A DNA stretch of 64,000 nt from Ktedonobacter sp. SOSP1-85. GTDB lineage: Bacteria > Chloroflexota > Ktedonobacteria > Ktedonobacterales > Ktedonobacteraceae. This document shows positions 1-7,057 of this stretch, piece by piece (within the stretch, counting starts at the first letter, position 1; the number at the start of each line of letters is the position of its first letter). The stretch covers positions 2,271,501 to 2,335,500 of the forward strand of contig NZ_BNJI01000001.1 in NCBI RefSeq assembly GCF_016587415.1. Direction: 5' to 3'. Position numbers and translations under genes: made by a program. The notes beneath the pieces are model-generated. The model ran no database searches, was not told where the DNA came from, and worked only from the letters and a program-made list of their open reading frames with translations.

Positions 1-199
1 AAAGATGCTTGCCCTTGGACTCGCAGAGGCGCACAAAATTGGCCTGAGTCGCGCCCTGGTCACCTGCGATGAGAACAACATAGGCTCCAAAAAGGTGATC
101 GAGGCCAATGGAGGCCAATTCGAGAACGCCACCCTCGTTGAAGGCTCGCCCATCCGCAAACTCCGCTACTGGATCGACCTCACAGACCGACGCTGCTAA
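1..199 (+). CDS. GNAT-family N-acetyltransferase, 3' fragment
   Basis: C-terminal end of a GCN5-related N-acetyltransferase; the start lies before the window. The visible part has the order typical of the GNAT acetyl-CoA half: a helix (ALGLAEAHKIGLSRALVTCD), then the 'N x x S x K V I E x N G G' segment that ends most small-molecule GNATs, and a final beta strand (KLRYWIDL). The reading frame ends D-R-R-C-stop inside a class B palindrome, so the last codons and the TAA come from that repeat. Substrate cannot be told from this fragment. Confidence 0.75.
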   Translation, partial: KMLALGLAEAHKIGLSRALVTCDENNIGSKKVIEANGGQFENATLVEGSPIRKLRYWIDLTDRRC

Positions 200-276
200 A
201 GCACGCGTCTACATATAATAGTTCGGGCATCTCACACTATTATATGTAGACGCGTGCTTTAGCAGCGTCGGTCTGG
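183..276. repeat. Class B palindrome, copy 1 (near-perfect arms, stop-codon donor)
   Basis: Inverted repeat with 38-39-bp arms around a 16-base centre. The arms contain GACGCTGCTAAAGCACGCG and CTACATATAAT. It overlaps the 3' end of the GNAT gene and carries its TAA. Related copies: 6412-6444 (half), 6744-6826, 10511-10541 (half), 46411-46440 (half) and 52589-52670. Likely acts as an RNA hairpin at the mRNA 3' end; mobility is suggested by its dispersion. Confidence 0.85.
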
Positions 277-290
277 GGCATAAGCTCAGG

Positions 291-306
291 TGTTTCACGT
301 GAAACG
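291..306. promoter_or_regulatory. parS: parS-like chromosome partition site
   Basis: TGTTTCACGTGAAACG matches the bacterial ParB consensus TGTTTCACGTGAAACA at 15 of 16 positions and is flanked by CAGG/CCTG, extending the dyad. parS sites cluster near oriC in most phyla and are bound by ParB. No parA/parB gene is in the window. I saw no second copy. Confidence 0.8.
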
Positions 307-342
307 CCTGCTTGCCTGGCATTTAAAAGATGAGGATAAGGG

Positions 343-371
343 TTGTCATTTCAGCTTTTTGCTGGTATACT
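343..371 (+). promoter_or_regulatory. Sigma-70 type promoter for a short transcript
   Basis: TTGTCA at 343-348, 17-bp spacer, TATACT at 366-371, preceded by TG one base upstream (extended -10). No coding region follows; a terminator lies about 80 bases downstream. Confidence 0.6.
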
Positions 372-377
372 ACGCAG

Positions 378-457
378 CATAGAACCTACGTTCTACATCT
401 CCACTCCCTATTCGCCCGCACAGAGAGTCCGCAGGAAAAAGCCTGGCGGACTCTTTT
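378..457 (+). ncRNA. Candidate small RNA of about 80 nt
   Basis: Bounded by a good promoter (343-371) and an intrinsic terminator (423-457) with no plausible reading frame between them. The expected 5' part can form a hairpin from TAGAAC...GTTCTA (about 380-395). It lies between parS and the 3' end of nth. No match to an RNA family that I recognise. Expression is inferred only from the flanking signals. Confidence 0.4.
423..457 (+). terminator. Rho-independent terminator
   Basis: Stem AGAGTCCGC / GCGGACTCT followed by TTTTT. Ends the short transcript that starts near 378. Confidence 0.65.
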
Positions 458-471
458 TATGCGCGAAACAA

Positions 472-577
472 GTTGTAGGGTCCATGCTGGCATGGACTCG
501 CCCGGCCCGCAGGCCGATACCACTGCATGGAGGGATATCGCTTCGCTCGGAGTCCATGCCAGCATAGACCCTACATG
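472..577. repeat. Class C inverted repeat, copy 1
   Basis: Arms with TTGTAGGGTCCATGC...GGCATGGACTC and the reverse complement GAGTCCATGCC...CCCTACA enclose about 50 bp. On the minus strand the arm supplies the TAG stop of nth (571-573). Other copies: 10569-10673, 36739-36826, 47770-47886, 63407-63507. Confidence 0.85.
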
Positions 578-1233
578 TTGGCCGAGGGGCAGTAGCTAGC
601 AAGCGTGCACTGGGCGCAGAGTGGCTTGCGCGCGTTACATACTGCGCGGCCATGATAGATAATACGATGGGCCGCCTCCAACCAATGCTCACGCGGCACC
701 AGCGCCATCAAGTCACGCTCGATTTTAACGATATCGTTCTGATTCGACCAGCCAAAGCGCTTTGAGAGCCTATCCACGTGGGTATCCACGATAAAGCCAT
801 CCACCACGCCAAAGGCATTCCCCAGGATCACATTGGCCGTCTTACGCGCGATACCGGGGATACGCACCAGCTCCGCCATCGTTCCTGGCACCTCGCCACC
901 ATAGTGATCGAGCAGGTACTGACAGGAGACACGCAGTTGGTTGGCCTTCTTGCGGTAGAAGCCAGTCTGCTTGACATCCTGCTCCAGCTCCTCCTGATTG
1001 GCCCCCGCGTAATCGGCGGCGCTACGGTACTTCTGGAAAAGCGTCTTCGTGACGGCATTGACGCGTTCATCGGTACACTGGGCTGCGAGCTGGGTCGCAA
1101 CAAATAGCTCCAATGGAGTCGTGAAGTCAAGATCATAGCGCGCCTGGGGATAGAGGCGATACAGCTCGTCGATAATGGCCTGTACCTGCTCGCCGGAGCC
1201 AACCTGTACCCCGGATGAGAGGGAACTACTCAT
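571..1233 (-). CDS. nth: Endonuclease III (DNA glycosylase/AP lyase)
   Basis: Bifunctional base-excision-repair enzyme that removes oxidised pyrimidines and cuts the AP site. The helix-hairpin-helix (LVRIPGIARKTANVIL) holds the catalytic lysine in ARKTA, and the catalytic aspartate is in VDTHVDR. The C terminus carries the [4Fe-4S] loop C-x6-C-x2-C-x5-C. Length (about 220 residues) is normal. A GTG start at 1245 is possible, but it abuts the AAAGGA site; ATG at 1233 is preferred. The stop codon TAG lies inside the class C repeat. Standalone gene, convergent with the small-RNA candidate. Confidence 0.95.
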   Translation of the reverse strand: MSSSLSSGVQVGSGEQVQAIIDELYRLYPQARYDLDFTTPLELFVATQLAAQCTDERVNAVTKTLFQKYRSAADYAGANQEELEQDVKQTGFYRKKANQLRVSCQYLLDHYGGEVPGTMAELVRIPGIARKTANVILGNAFGVVDGFIVDTHVDRLSKRFGWSNQNDIVKIERDLMALVPREHWLEAAHRIIYHGRAVCNARKPLCAQCTLASYCPSANM

Positions 1234-1389
1234 GTAACTACACACATCCTTTCTGTCCTCGTAGAAAAGTATATCTTATGCTTCTTTCTGCCTGACCTCA
1301 TTGTAGCAGGAATGTGGCGGCGAATAAAACGCATGTACTATAATGGCAGTCCGATAAAGATCGTCCAGCTCTTACCAGCAGATGGAGAT

Positions 1390-2189
1390 ATGCGCATGTT
1401 TGATGTCACCCCACTCGATCCACTCGTCCGCCACTTGTACTGGCCGCCGCTGAAGTTTACTACAAACATACCCGGCCCTGGTTTATCGCCCTGGCCCTGC
1501 ACGGCTCAGCCTACAAAGGTGGCTATATCCCTGGATGCAGCGACATTGATTTTAAGCTCTTTTTGCGCGGAGAGGCTCTCTCGTTCTATGGCGAACTCCC
1601 TTTAGAGATTGGACAAGCCATTCAAGAAGACCTATCGCGCATCGATCCAGCCCCCTTCCAATATTTTCAGACCTATATCCTCACTGTAGAGGCGGGAGGG
1701 AACCGCCCCGATGACTGGTCCAGGCCCATCCCCGGCACCTATCATATGCTAGCTGGAAAACTTCCCGCCCAGGAAATGAGCGAGACCGAAACTCTGGAGA
1801 AATGTCGCGCCACCCTGAAGCGCCTGCCCAAAGCTATCAGCGAGCCAGCCGAAGACATGCTCCACCACGGGGATGGCAGGCTTGAACGCTCCGTCCGCTT
1901 TCTCTGCACCAGCGTCTGGCCCATCCTCTATAGCTACCTTTCCATCGAGACAGGCCAGCCCTTCGCCATCTGGGGTCTCCCCAAGGACAAAGTGCTCGCC
2001 CTCCTACCAGAGAACCAGGCCCTCGGCCAGGCCATACGCCACTTCCACCAACAAGTATCCAGCTATTTCTCCCAATCACACACCACCCGAGCGGCCCTAC
2101 AAACCATCTCCGCAGGCGTCCACTTCCTCCAACTCATCGACGAACGCCTGCGTACGCAACCTACCTGGACACAACAGAGAGAGAACTGA
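1390..2189 (+). CDS. Nucleotidyltransferase-domain protein with apparent frameshift
   Basis: The frame that runs to 2189 opens only after a TGA at 1401-1403. Before its first start codon it already encodes the polymerase-beta-like nucleotidyltransferase motif: LALHGSAYKGG followed by GCSDIDFKLFL (about 1482-1562), i.e. G-S-x8-G-x-S-D-I-D. The upstream part (MRMFDVTPLDPLVRHL, ATG at 1390 or 1396, with GGAG at 1384) lies in another frame. The two join sensibly only with a one-base shift around 1435-1442. The gene is therefore either broken, frameshifted by programme, or carries a sequencing error. The C-terminal half is helical. Family: aminoglycoside-adenylyltransferase-like; substrate unknown. 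If translated as it stands, only the TTG-initiated 1563-2189 part, lacking the active-site motif, would be made. Confidence 0.6.
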
Positions 2190-2587
2190 TGAGCTATCAA
2201 TTTCATTGAGCAACAAACAAACAAACGGAGGCGCCTACCCCTTTGTCTACATGACAAAAGCAAATGAGCCCGAGAATGTACCATCCAACCGACGCTGCGA
2301 GGGACTGCGCGGCCCCCCCAGCGTCGGCTGGCTAGCTAGAAAGTCCTAGCAGGCAAACAGGCTTATACCTGGAGATATCCTGCTTATTTAAGAGCTTAAC
2401 AGCCGCAACACAGACCGGACCAGGGAAAAACCGCACAGGTAAGTGGTATAATACACATACCATCTGCTAAAAGCTCCTTAGGTTTAAGCCTTTTTATTAC
2501 CTCGCCCCACTATGCTGAATTTGTGCTGGCGATTAAGAATAGTAGTGAATAGGCAACGATTACTAGTAAAGGACAGTTACTGCCTAT
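2190..2587. other. Intergenic region with weak hairpin and promoter
   Basis: No gene seen. It holds a 9-bp stem CCGACGCTG/CAGCGTCGG (2289-2327), possibly a decayed class B element, then an extended -10 promoter at 2444-2452 that reads toward the histidine kinase. Confidence 0.5.
2444..2452 (+). promoter_or_regulatory. Extended -10 promoter
   Basis: TGGTATAAT with no convincing -35 box. It would give a roughly 300-nt leader that contains class A element copy 1 before the kinase start at 2754. Confidence 0.45.
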
Positions 2588-2691
2588 TTGGAAACCTGAG
2601 CGCGCTTGTCCCCGAATGGGGGAAGCGCTAGTCACGAGAGTGACGCCGCGCCCCCGAATGGGGGTTGGTTTCCGCATAAGAGCTTGCGCCA
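2588..2691 (+). repeat. Class A three-armed element, copy 1 (enlarged)
   Basis: Outer stem GGAAACC/GGTTTCC; inner stem GTCAC-GAGA-GTGAC with a GNRA-type loop. Compared with other copies it carries two inserts at symmetrical sites, each containing CCCCGAATGGGG. Ends 63 bp before the histidine-kinase start. Confidence 0.75.
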
Positions 2692-2753
2692 CAGCGCGCC
2701 AAACGGATTTCTCATTCATGGGCATAAAGCGAAAACTGCGAGAGACAGGATAT

Positions 2754-3767
2754 ATGAGCTCATCACTAGCCAGGCGTGTTACAGAACTATTCAAAGGAGA
2801 TGAACCGTTGGAAGGTTCAGTCCAAGAGGAACAGACAAACTACCAAGAGGTGCGCGCGTTGCGCGTGCGTATTGCTGAGCTGGAGAAAATACAGCAGGAA
2901 CAGAACCTTGCCCTCCACCAGGAAAAGGAGGCTCGCAAGGCGTTAGAAACACGCCTGCATACGGTCCTGAATGAGCGTGATCGCCTGATAGAAGAGCTTA
3001 CTGAGGCCCAGGACAACATCAATGCCTTGCTCGATGCCAACCAGCGCATGGACGAATTTTTAGGCATCGCCAGCCACGAACTACGTACGCCTTTAACGAC
3101 TATCAATGGCAATATTCAGCTGGCCAAACGTCGCCTGAAGGCCTTCCGCCTGGATGACACCAGAGAGGATTTTGCGAATAAAGTTGACGTCATTCGCGAA
3201 ATGTTGGAGCGCGCCGAGCGCCAGGTACGCGTACAAAATCGCCTGGTTGGCGACCTCCTCGATATTTCACGCATCCAGGCCAATCGCCTTGAACTACACT
3301 TTCAAGAGTGTGATCTGATCACCGTAATCAAAGAGGCCGTCGAGGATCAGCGCGCGTCCTGGCCAAAACGCTTGATTGTATTGGACAACTTCTCATGTAC
3401 ACAGGAAATTCGTATCGAGGCTGATCCAGACCGGATCGGGCAGGTCATCACCAACTACCTGACCAATGCCCTCAAATACTCAGCCCCCGAGACAGGGGTC
3501 AACGTAGCTATTTCCTCGACCGCGCAAGAAGTCAAGGTCGCGGTTCAAGATGCTGGCCCAGGCATATCGACCGAGGAGCAAGCTCAGCTCTGGCAACGCT
3601 TCTACCGTGTCCCGGGCATCAGCGTGCAAAATGGCTCTGGCGTAAGCCTTGGACTTGGCCTGCATATCTGCCGCACCATCATCGAGCGGCATGGTGGGCA
3701 CCTCGGCGTCGACAGCATCCAGGGAGAGGGTTCTACCTTCTGGTTCACGCTTCCCTTTATTGCCTAG
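2754..3767 (+). CDS. Cytoplasmic sensor histidine kinase
   Basis: About 337 residues with no membrane segment. A long N-terminal coiled coil rich in E/Q/R leads into HisKA, with the H-box FLGIASHELRTPLT carrying the phospho-acceptor histidine. HATPase_c follows, with N-box (NYLTNALKYS), G1 (DAGPGIS), F-box (LWQRFYR) and G2 (GLGLGLHICRTI). The frame is open back to 2616, but that stretch lies inside the class A repeat, so I choose ATG 2754, which follows ACAGGATAT. No response regulator is adjacent (orphan kinase). Signal input is unknown; the coiled coil probably mediates dimerisation or docking. Confidence 0.88.
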   Translation: MSSSLARRVTELFKGDEPLEGSVQEEQTNYQEVRALRVRIAELEKIQQEQNLALHQEKEARKALETRLHTVLNERDRLIEELTEAQDNINALLDANQRMDEFLGIASHELRTPLTTINGNIQLAKRRLKAFRLDDTREDFANKVDVIREMLERAERQVRVQNRLVGDLLDISRIQANRLELHFQECDLITVIKEAVEDQRASWPKRLIVLDNFSCTQEIRIEADPDRIGQVITNYLTNALKYSAPETGVNVAISSTAQEVKVAVQDAGPGISTEEQAQLWQRFYRVPGISVQNGSGVSLGLGLHICRTIIERHGGHLGVDSIQGEGSTFWFTLPFIA

Positions 3768-3827
3768 ATAAGAGATGTGATATACCCGGCAGCCTGTGGC
3801 TGCCCGGGTGTACCACATCTCTTATCT
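3766..3827. terminator. Class D long hairpin between convergent genes
   Basis: Arms AGATAAGAGATGTG... / ...CACATCTCTTATCT with centre CAGCCTGTGGCTG. Overlaps the stop of the histidine kinase and ends 7 bp before the SRPBCC gene stop. No T-tract on either side, so it may act as a bidirectional 3'-end hairpin rather than a classical terminator. Confidence 0.6.
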
Positions 3828-3833
3828 ATAACC

Positions 3834-4889
3834 TTACTCGTTCAGATCGCGCTGCTCCTGCTGTCTGTGGATCTTGCCTTCTTCAAGGGGGCGCTGGCCC
3901 TCCTCCTCAACATCGAAGGGGCGCCCATGAATCTGGCTCTCCCAGGGAGAGGCGACCTCTTCGCCCTCGACGGGCGTCCGAGTCATTCCGGCATTCTCAT
4001 AGGCTGCACGCGCCTTCATCGGATCCTGATTATGCTGGGGGAAGCGCTCGCCGCGCGCATCCTGGTCGCCAAAGGGCGTATTGGCCATGGCGGCATTGCG
4101 CCCACCAAGCGTGTCATACACCGGGTGTGGCTCGCGGGGTTTCTCCATGGCCGCTTCCTGCTCGCGCCGGGCCGCGGCCTCCTGGCGATTGCGCCTGTCT
4201 TGCTCGAGCAGTACCGCCTCCTGCTCGGCGCTCGCACGTTCCACCTGCTGTAAACGCGCCTGCTCTTCTGCCTGGCGACGCTGCTCCTCGCTATAGGACG
4301 CGGCTTGCTGCCGGGCAATGGTTGTATCGCGCTCACGAAGGCGCTCTTCGGCCATCATCGGATCGTGCTCCATGGATTCTTCCTGGCGGCTGGTGGCTTC
4401 GCCACGCGCGACGGCGCTCCCCTCATGGAAGAGATAGTGCGATGACATAGGATCAAGCGCGCCTGGGGGCGCCTCCTCAACCATACGCGCGAAATGCTGC
4501 ATGTCCTCTTCTAAGACAGACTGAAAATGTGAGTCCATGCCTAATTTCTCGACGGCGACCCCGAGGACGCCCGCAGGTGGGGTGTAGTTGAGGAACACAT
4601 CCACCATCGTCTGTCCAGTACCGACCGGAGTAAATTTGACGCGACCAGTATTTTGCAGTCCATCTATTGAGCGCCAACCAATCTGCTGGTCAGGAATCCA
4701 GCCCTCATTAACTGCGTCCCATTCGTGTCGTCCTCCAACCCGGGCTACCCAATGGCTACGCTGGTCATCATGGTAGGTCACTTCCTTCACAAAACGCATA
4801 AACTTGGGGAAATCGTTGAAATGCGTAAACAAGGCATAGACCTGCTGTACAGGCGCACGAACGGTGACGGAAACATGATGTTCTGCCAT
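3834..4889 (-). CDS. SRPBCC (cyclase/dehydrase-like) protein with coiled-coil tail, paralogue 1
   Basis: 351 residues. Residues 1-150 form an SRPBCC/polyketide-cyclase-like fold: VTVRAPVQQVYALFTHFNDFPKFM start, then RSHWVARVGGRHEWDAVNEGWIPDQQIGWRS. The rest is not part of that fold: a charged region of about 80 residues rich in R/E/Q/A, probably a long helix or coiled coil, then an extended tail with repeated DPM motifs (LDPMSSHYLFH, HDPMM, QDPM) and HPVYDTLGGR. The same architecture and motifs recur in the next gene, so the two are tandem duplicates. Lipid or small-hydrophobic binding is the family role; substrate unknown. Confidence 0.75.
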   Translation of the reverse strand: MAEHHVSVTVRAPVQQVYALFTHFNDFPKFMRFVKEVTYHDDQRSHWVARVGGRHEWDAVNEGWIPDQQIGWRSIDGLQNTGRVKFTPVGTGQTMVDVFLNYTPPAGVLGVAVEKLGMDSHFQSVLEEDMQHFARMVEEAPPGALDPMSSHYLFHEGSAVARGEATSRQEESMEHDPMMAEERLRERDTTIARQQAASYSEEQRRQAEEQARLQQVERASAEQEAVLLEQDRRNRQEAAARREQEAAMEKPREPHPVYDTLGGRNAAMANTPFGDQDARGERFPQHNQDPMKARAAYENAGMTRTPVEGEEVASPWESQIHGRPFDVEEEGQRPLEEGKIHRQQEQRDLNE

Positions 4890-4979
4890 AAGATATCTCT
4901 CCTCATCTCCTCATCTTCTCACATTACCAAACTACCAATGATGTATCTCTTAGCACGCATCATAAGCTAGAGAAGTTTC

Positions 4980-5051
4980 GTAGCGGCAAAGAAAAAGGTT
5001 GTGGTTGGTGCGCGTTCGCGCACCAACCACAACCTTTTTCTTTGCCGCTAC
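4980..5051. terminator. Class D perfect hairpin, 35-bp arms, 2-nt loop
   Basis: Perfect arms starting GTAGCGGCAAAGAAAAAGG and meeting at GCGCG-TT-CGCGC. Lies 3' of the upstream minus-strand SRPBCC gene (stop at 5058), between the paralogues. The internal A5/T5 run lies within the stem. Confidence 0.65.
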
Positions 5052-5057
5052 ATGACC

Positions 5058-6083
5058 CTACTGGGGTGGATTGGCGCTACTACCAGGCTCATAGTAGTCG
5101 CTAAGAATGCAGACATCGCGATTGCCGCGAATAAGCATCATCCAGGGCGACTCTTCGTAGAGATCCTCGACGGATTTCTGCTCGGGATTCTTCTCCTTGG
5201 GAGGCAAGCGCGACATCATCGGGTCCTGAGTATACCAGGGATAACGCGGGCGCAGAGAATCCTTATCGCCAAAGTTGGTGCGCTCCAGGCCCGCGTGGCG
5301 ACCTCCCAGCGTATCATAGACCGGGTGTGGCGCATAGGTTTCCAGGGGCTCATCCGCGATGACATTAGCCATGGCTTGCAGCTTTTCCTGGCGTGCTTCC
5401 TCCAGGCTCTTGAGAAAGGCCTCGCGGGCCTGCTTCTCGCGTTCCAGGCGCAAACGTGTCACTTCGCTTGCCTGCTGGAACTCGCGCTGCTTGCGGTCCT
5501 TCTCCCGCGCGATGCGCTGCTCGCGTTCAGCCAGAGCCTGGGTAGTCATTATCGGATCATGTTGCATGGAGAGCCGCTGGCGCTCTGTCATCTCGCCGCG
5601 AGACACCACGCTCTCTTTATGGAAGAGGTAGTGTGATGACATAGGATCGAGCGCCCCCTCTGGAGCCTCCTCGACCATGCGCGCGAAATGGGTCAACTCG
5701 GTCTGCAACACGGTATCGATGTAACTATTCACCCCCAGGTTTTCACCCAGGCGTCCCAGCGTACCCGTAGGCGGGACGTAGTAGATATACACCGCGACTT
5801 CTGTACTTTGCGGGCTCAGCGCACGGAATTTGACGCGTCCGCCATTTTTTAAGCCGCGAACTGAGCGCCAACCAACCTGCTTGTCTGGAATCCAATCCTC
5901 ATTAACCGCATCCCATTCATGACGCCCCAACATCTGCACAACCCAGTGGCTACGCTGATCGTCATAATAGGTCACCTCTTTGACGAAGCGCATAAACTTG
6001 GGGAAGTCATTGAAGTGCGTAAAGAGTTCATAAACCTGGTGGACCGGGGCTTTGACTGTCACCGATGCACTATGCTCTACCAT
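5058..6083 (-). CDS. SRPBCC (cyclase/dehydrase-like) protein with coiled-coil tail, paralogue 2
   Basis: 341 residues, clearly paralogous to 3834-4889: VTVKAPVHQVYELFTHFNDFPKFMRF, then SHWVVQMLGRHEWDAVNE, the shared LDPMSSHYLFH, HDPIM and HPVYDTLGGR motifs, and a charged R/E/K/Q helix near residues 190-250. The SRPBCC half is better conserved between copies than the tail. It lies upstream of paralogue 1, separated from it by a perfect 35-bp palindrome, so the two may be separate transcripts. A class A element lies 73 bp upstream of the start. Confidence 0.75.
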   Translation of the reverse strand: MVEHSASVTVKAPVHQVYELFTHFNDFPKFMRFVKEVTYYDDQRSHWVVQMLGRHEWDAVNEDWIPDKQVGWRSVRGLKNGGRVKFRALSPQSTEVAVYIYYVPPTGTLGRLGENLGVNSYIDTVLQTELTHFARMVEEAPEGALDPMSSHYLFHKESVVSRGEMTERQRLSMQHDPIMTTQALAEREQRIAREKDRKQREFQQASEVTRLRLEREKQAREAFLKSLEEARQEKLQAMANVIADEPLETYAPHPVYDTLGGRHAGLERTNFGDKDSLRPRYPWYTQDPMMSRLPPKEKNPEQKSVEDLYEESPWMMLIRGNRDVCILSDYYEPGSSANPPQ

Positions 6084-6155
6084 ATGAAACCCCTTTGCTC
6101 AGTGTCGCGGGGGCGCGACAAGACCTGTTCACCCAAACGCATTACAAAGTGCCTC

Positions 6156-6214
6156 TTCGGAAACCTGAGCGCGAAGCGCTAGTCGCGTGAGCGACGTTGG
6201 TTTCCGCATAAGAA
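6156..6214 (+). repeat. Class A three-armed element, copy 2
   Basis: Outer stem GGAAACC/GGTTTCC, inner hairpins AGCGC-GAA-GCGCT and GTCGC-GTGA-GCGAC, then GCATAAGAA. Lies 73 bp from the start codon of the minus-strand gene 5058-6083, in the opposite orientation. Confidence 0.85.
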
Positions 6215-6411
6215 AGACAAACAACACAACTTGCGCCTACAAATACAGTCCAACATGTGTCTGTAAGAAGGTGAATCGTTACGGACGCCGTAGCCAGCAT
6301 CGCCACAACGCCCCTGAGTTCTGCAACAGGAGTCAAAAAGACATACTATAGTATAGCATGAAACAGATAAATGTATAGCTCCTACTAATGGCCCGCGCTG
6401 CAATGTACCAC

Positions 6412-6444
6412 CCGACTGCGCCGCTAAAGCACGCGCCTACATAT
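6412..6444. repeat. Class B half-element (degenerate)
   Basis: Single arm CGCTAAAGCACGCGCCTACAT without its partner; decayed copy. Confidence 0.6.
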
Positions 6445-6511
6445 CACGATGCGGTGTGTCCAGCGCGAAAACAAAAAAATCCCGCCACCATGACGAGATT
6501 GTAAGTTAGGG

Positions 6512-6584
6512 CGCGCCCAGCAGGATTCGAACCTGCGGCCAACCGCTTAGAAGGCGGTTGCTCTATCCACTGAGCTATGGGCGC
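6512..6584 (-). tRNA. tRNA-Arg (anticodon TCT)
   Basis: Cloverleaf on the minus strand: acceptor GCGCCCA/TGGGCGC, anticodon arm AACCGC-CTTCTAA-GCGGTT, T-loop GGTTCGAATCC. CCA is not encoded. Reads AGA codons. A short 9-bp palindrome (TTTGGGGAGATACCTCTCCCCAAA, 6591-6614 in two halves) lies just upstream. Confidence 0.95.
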
Positions 6585-6743
6585 GTATGGTTTGGGGAGA
6601 TACCTCTCCCCAAACACGCCACCATAATAGCAACTTTATGCGCCTTCTGTCAAGCTCTTACCACAAAAAGCACATGCCCATATCTCCTATAGAGAAACGT
6701 CCTCCTGGTCGATTGATTCTAGAGGGATGTATAAGAAAGGCAC

Positions 6744-6826
6744 CGACGCTGCTGAAGCACGCGTCTACATATGATGGGCGATATGCCTCGTACCATCATA
6801 TGTAGACGCGTGCTTCAGCAGCGTCG
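6744..6826. repeat. Class B palindrome, copy 3 (full)
   Basis: 34-bp perfect arms (CGACGCTGCTGAAGCACGCG... and its complement) around 15 bases. Free-standing between tRNA-Arg and the sufB promoter; here TAAAG is changed to TGAAG in both arms, a paired change. Confidence 0.85.
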
Positions 6827-6914
6827 TCCCCCTCCTTCCTGCCTGTCAACTTACCTGGCACATGTCACACATGCGTCTAGAGGCCAGGCGGGGCGTCGGC
6901 AAGCGGTGTTCTCC

Positions 6915-6943
6915 TTGACAAGCAGCATAAAAAGACATATAAT
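6915..6943 (+). promoter_or_regulatory. Consensus sigma-70 promoter of sufB
   Basis: TTGACA (6915-6920), 17-bp spacer, TATAAT (6938-6943): a perfect consensus. The leader of about 105 nt holds a small hairpin GGAAGCG-TCA-CGCTTCC. Confidence 0.85.
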
Positions 6944-7057
6944 ACCAAAGAAAATCCGAGTAGCCCAGTAAGGATTAGCAGGATGGATTGCAGGAAGCGT
7001 CACGCTTCCATTACCAATAGAGAATAAGGTATCAGCCAGCGAGTGGAGTAATTCTTT

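Noticed and set aside
330-692. Open frames on both strands over the small-RNA/class C region
   Set aside because: They are created by the palindromic repeat and lack Shine-Dalgarno sites or family similarity.
2616-2753. N-terminal extension of the histidine kinase
   Set aside because: It lies inside class A copy 1; the ATG at 2754 has a better site, and the extension resembles no kinase.
6590-6615. Terminator upstream of tRNA-Arg
   Set aside because: A simple 9-10-bp palindrome without T-tract on the wrong side of the tRNA; too weak to call.
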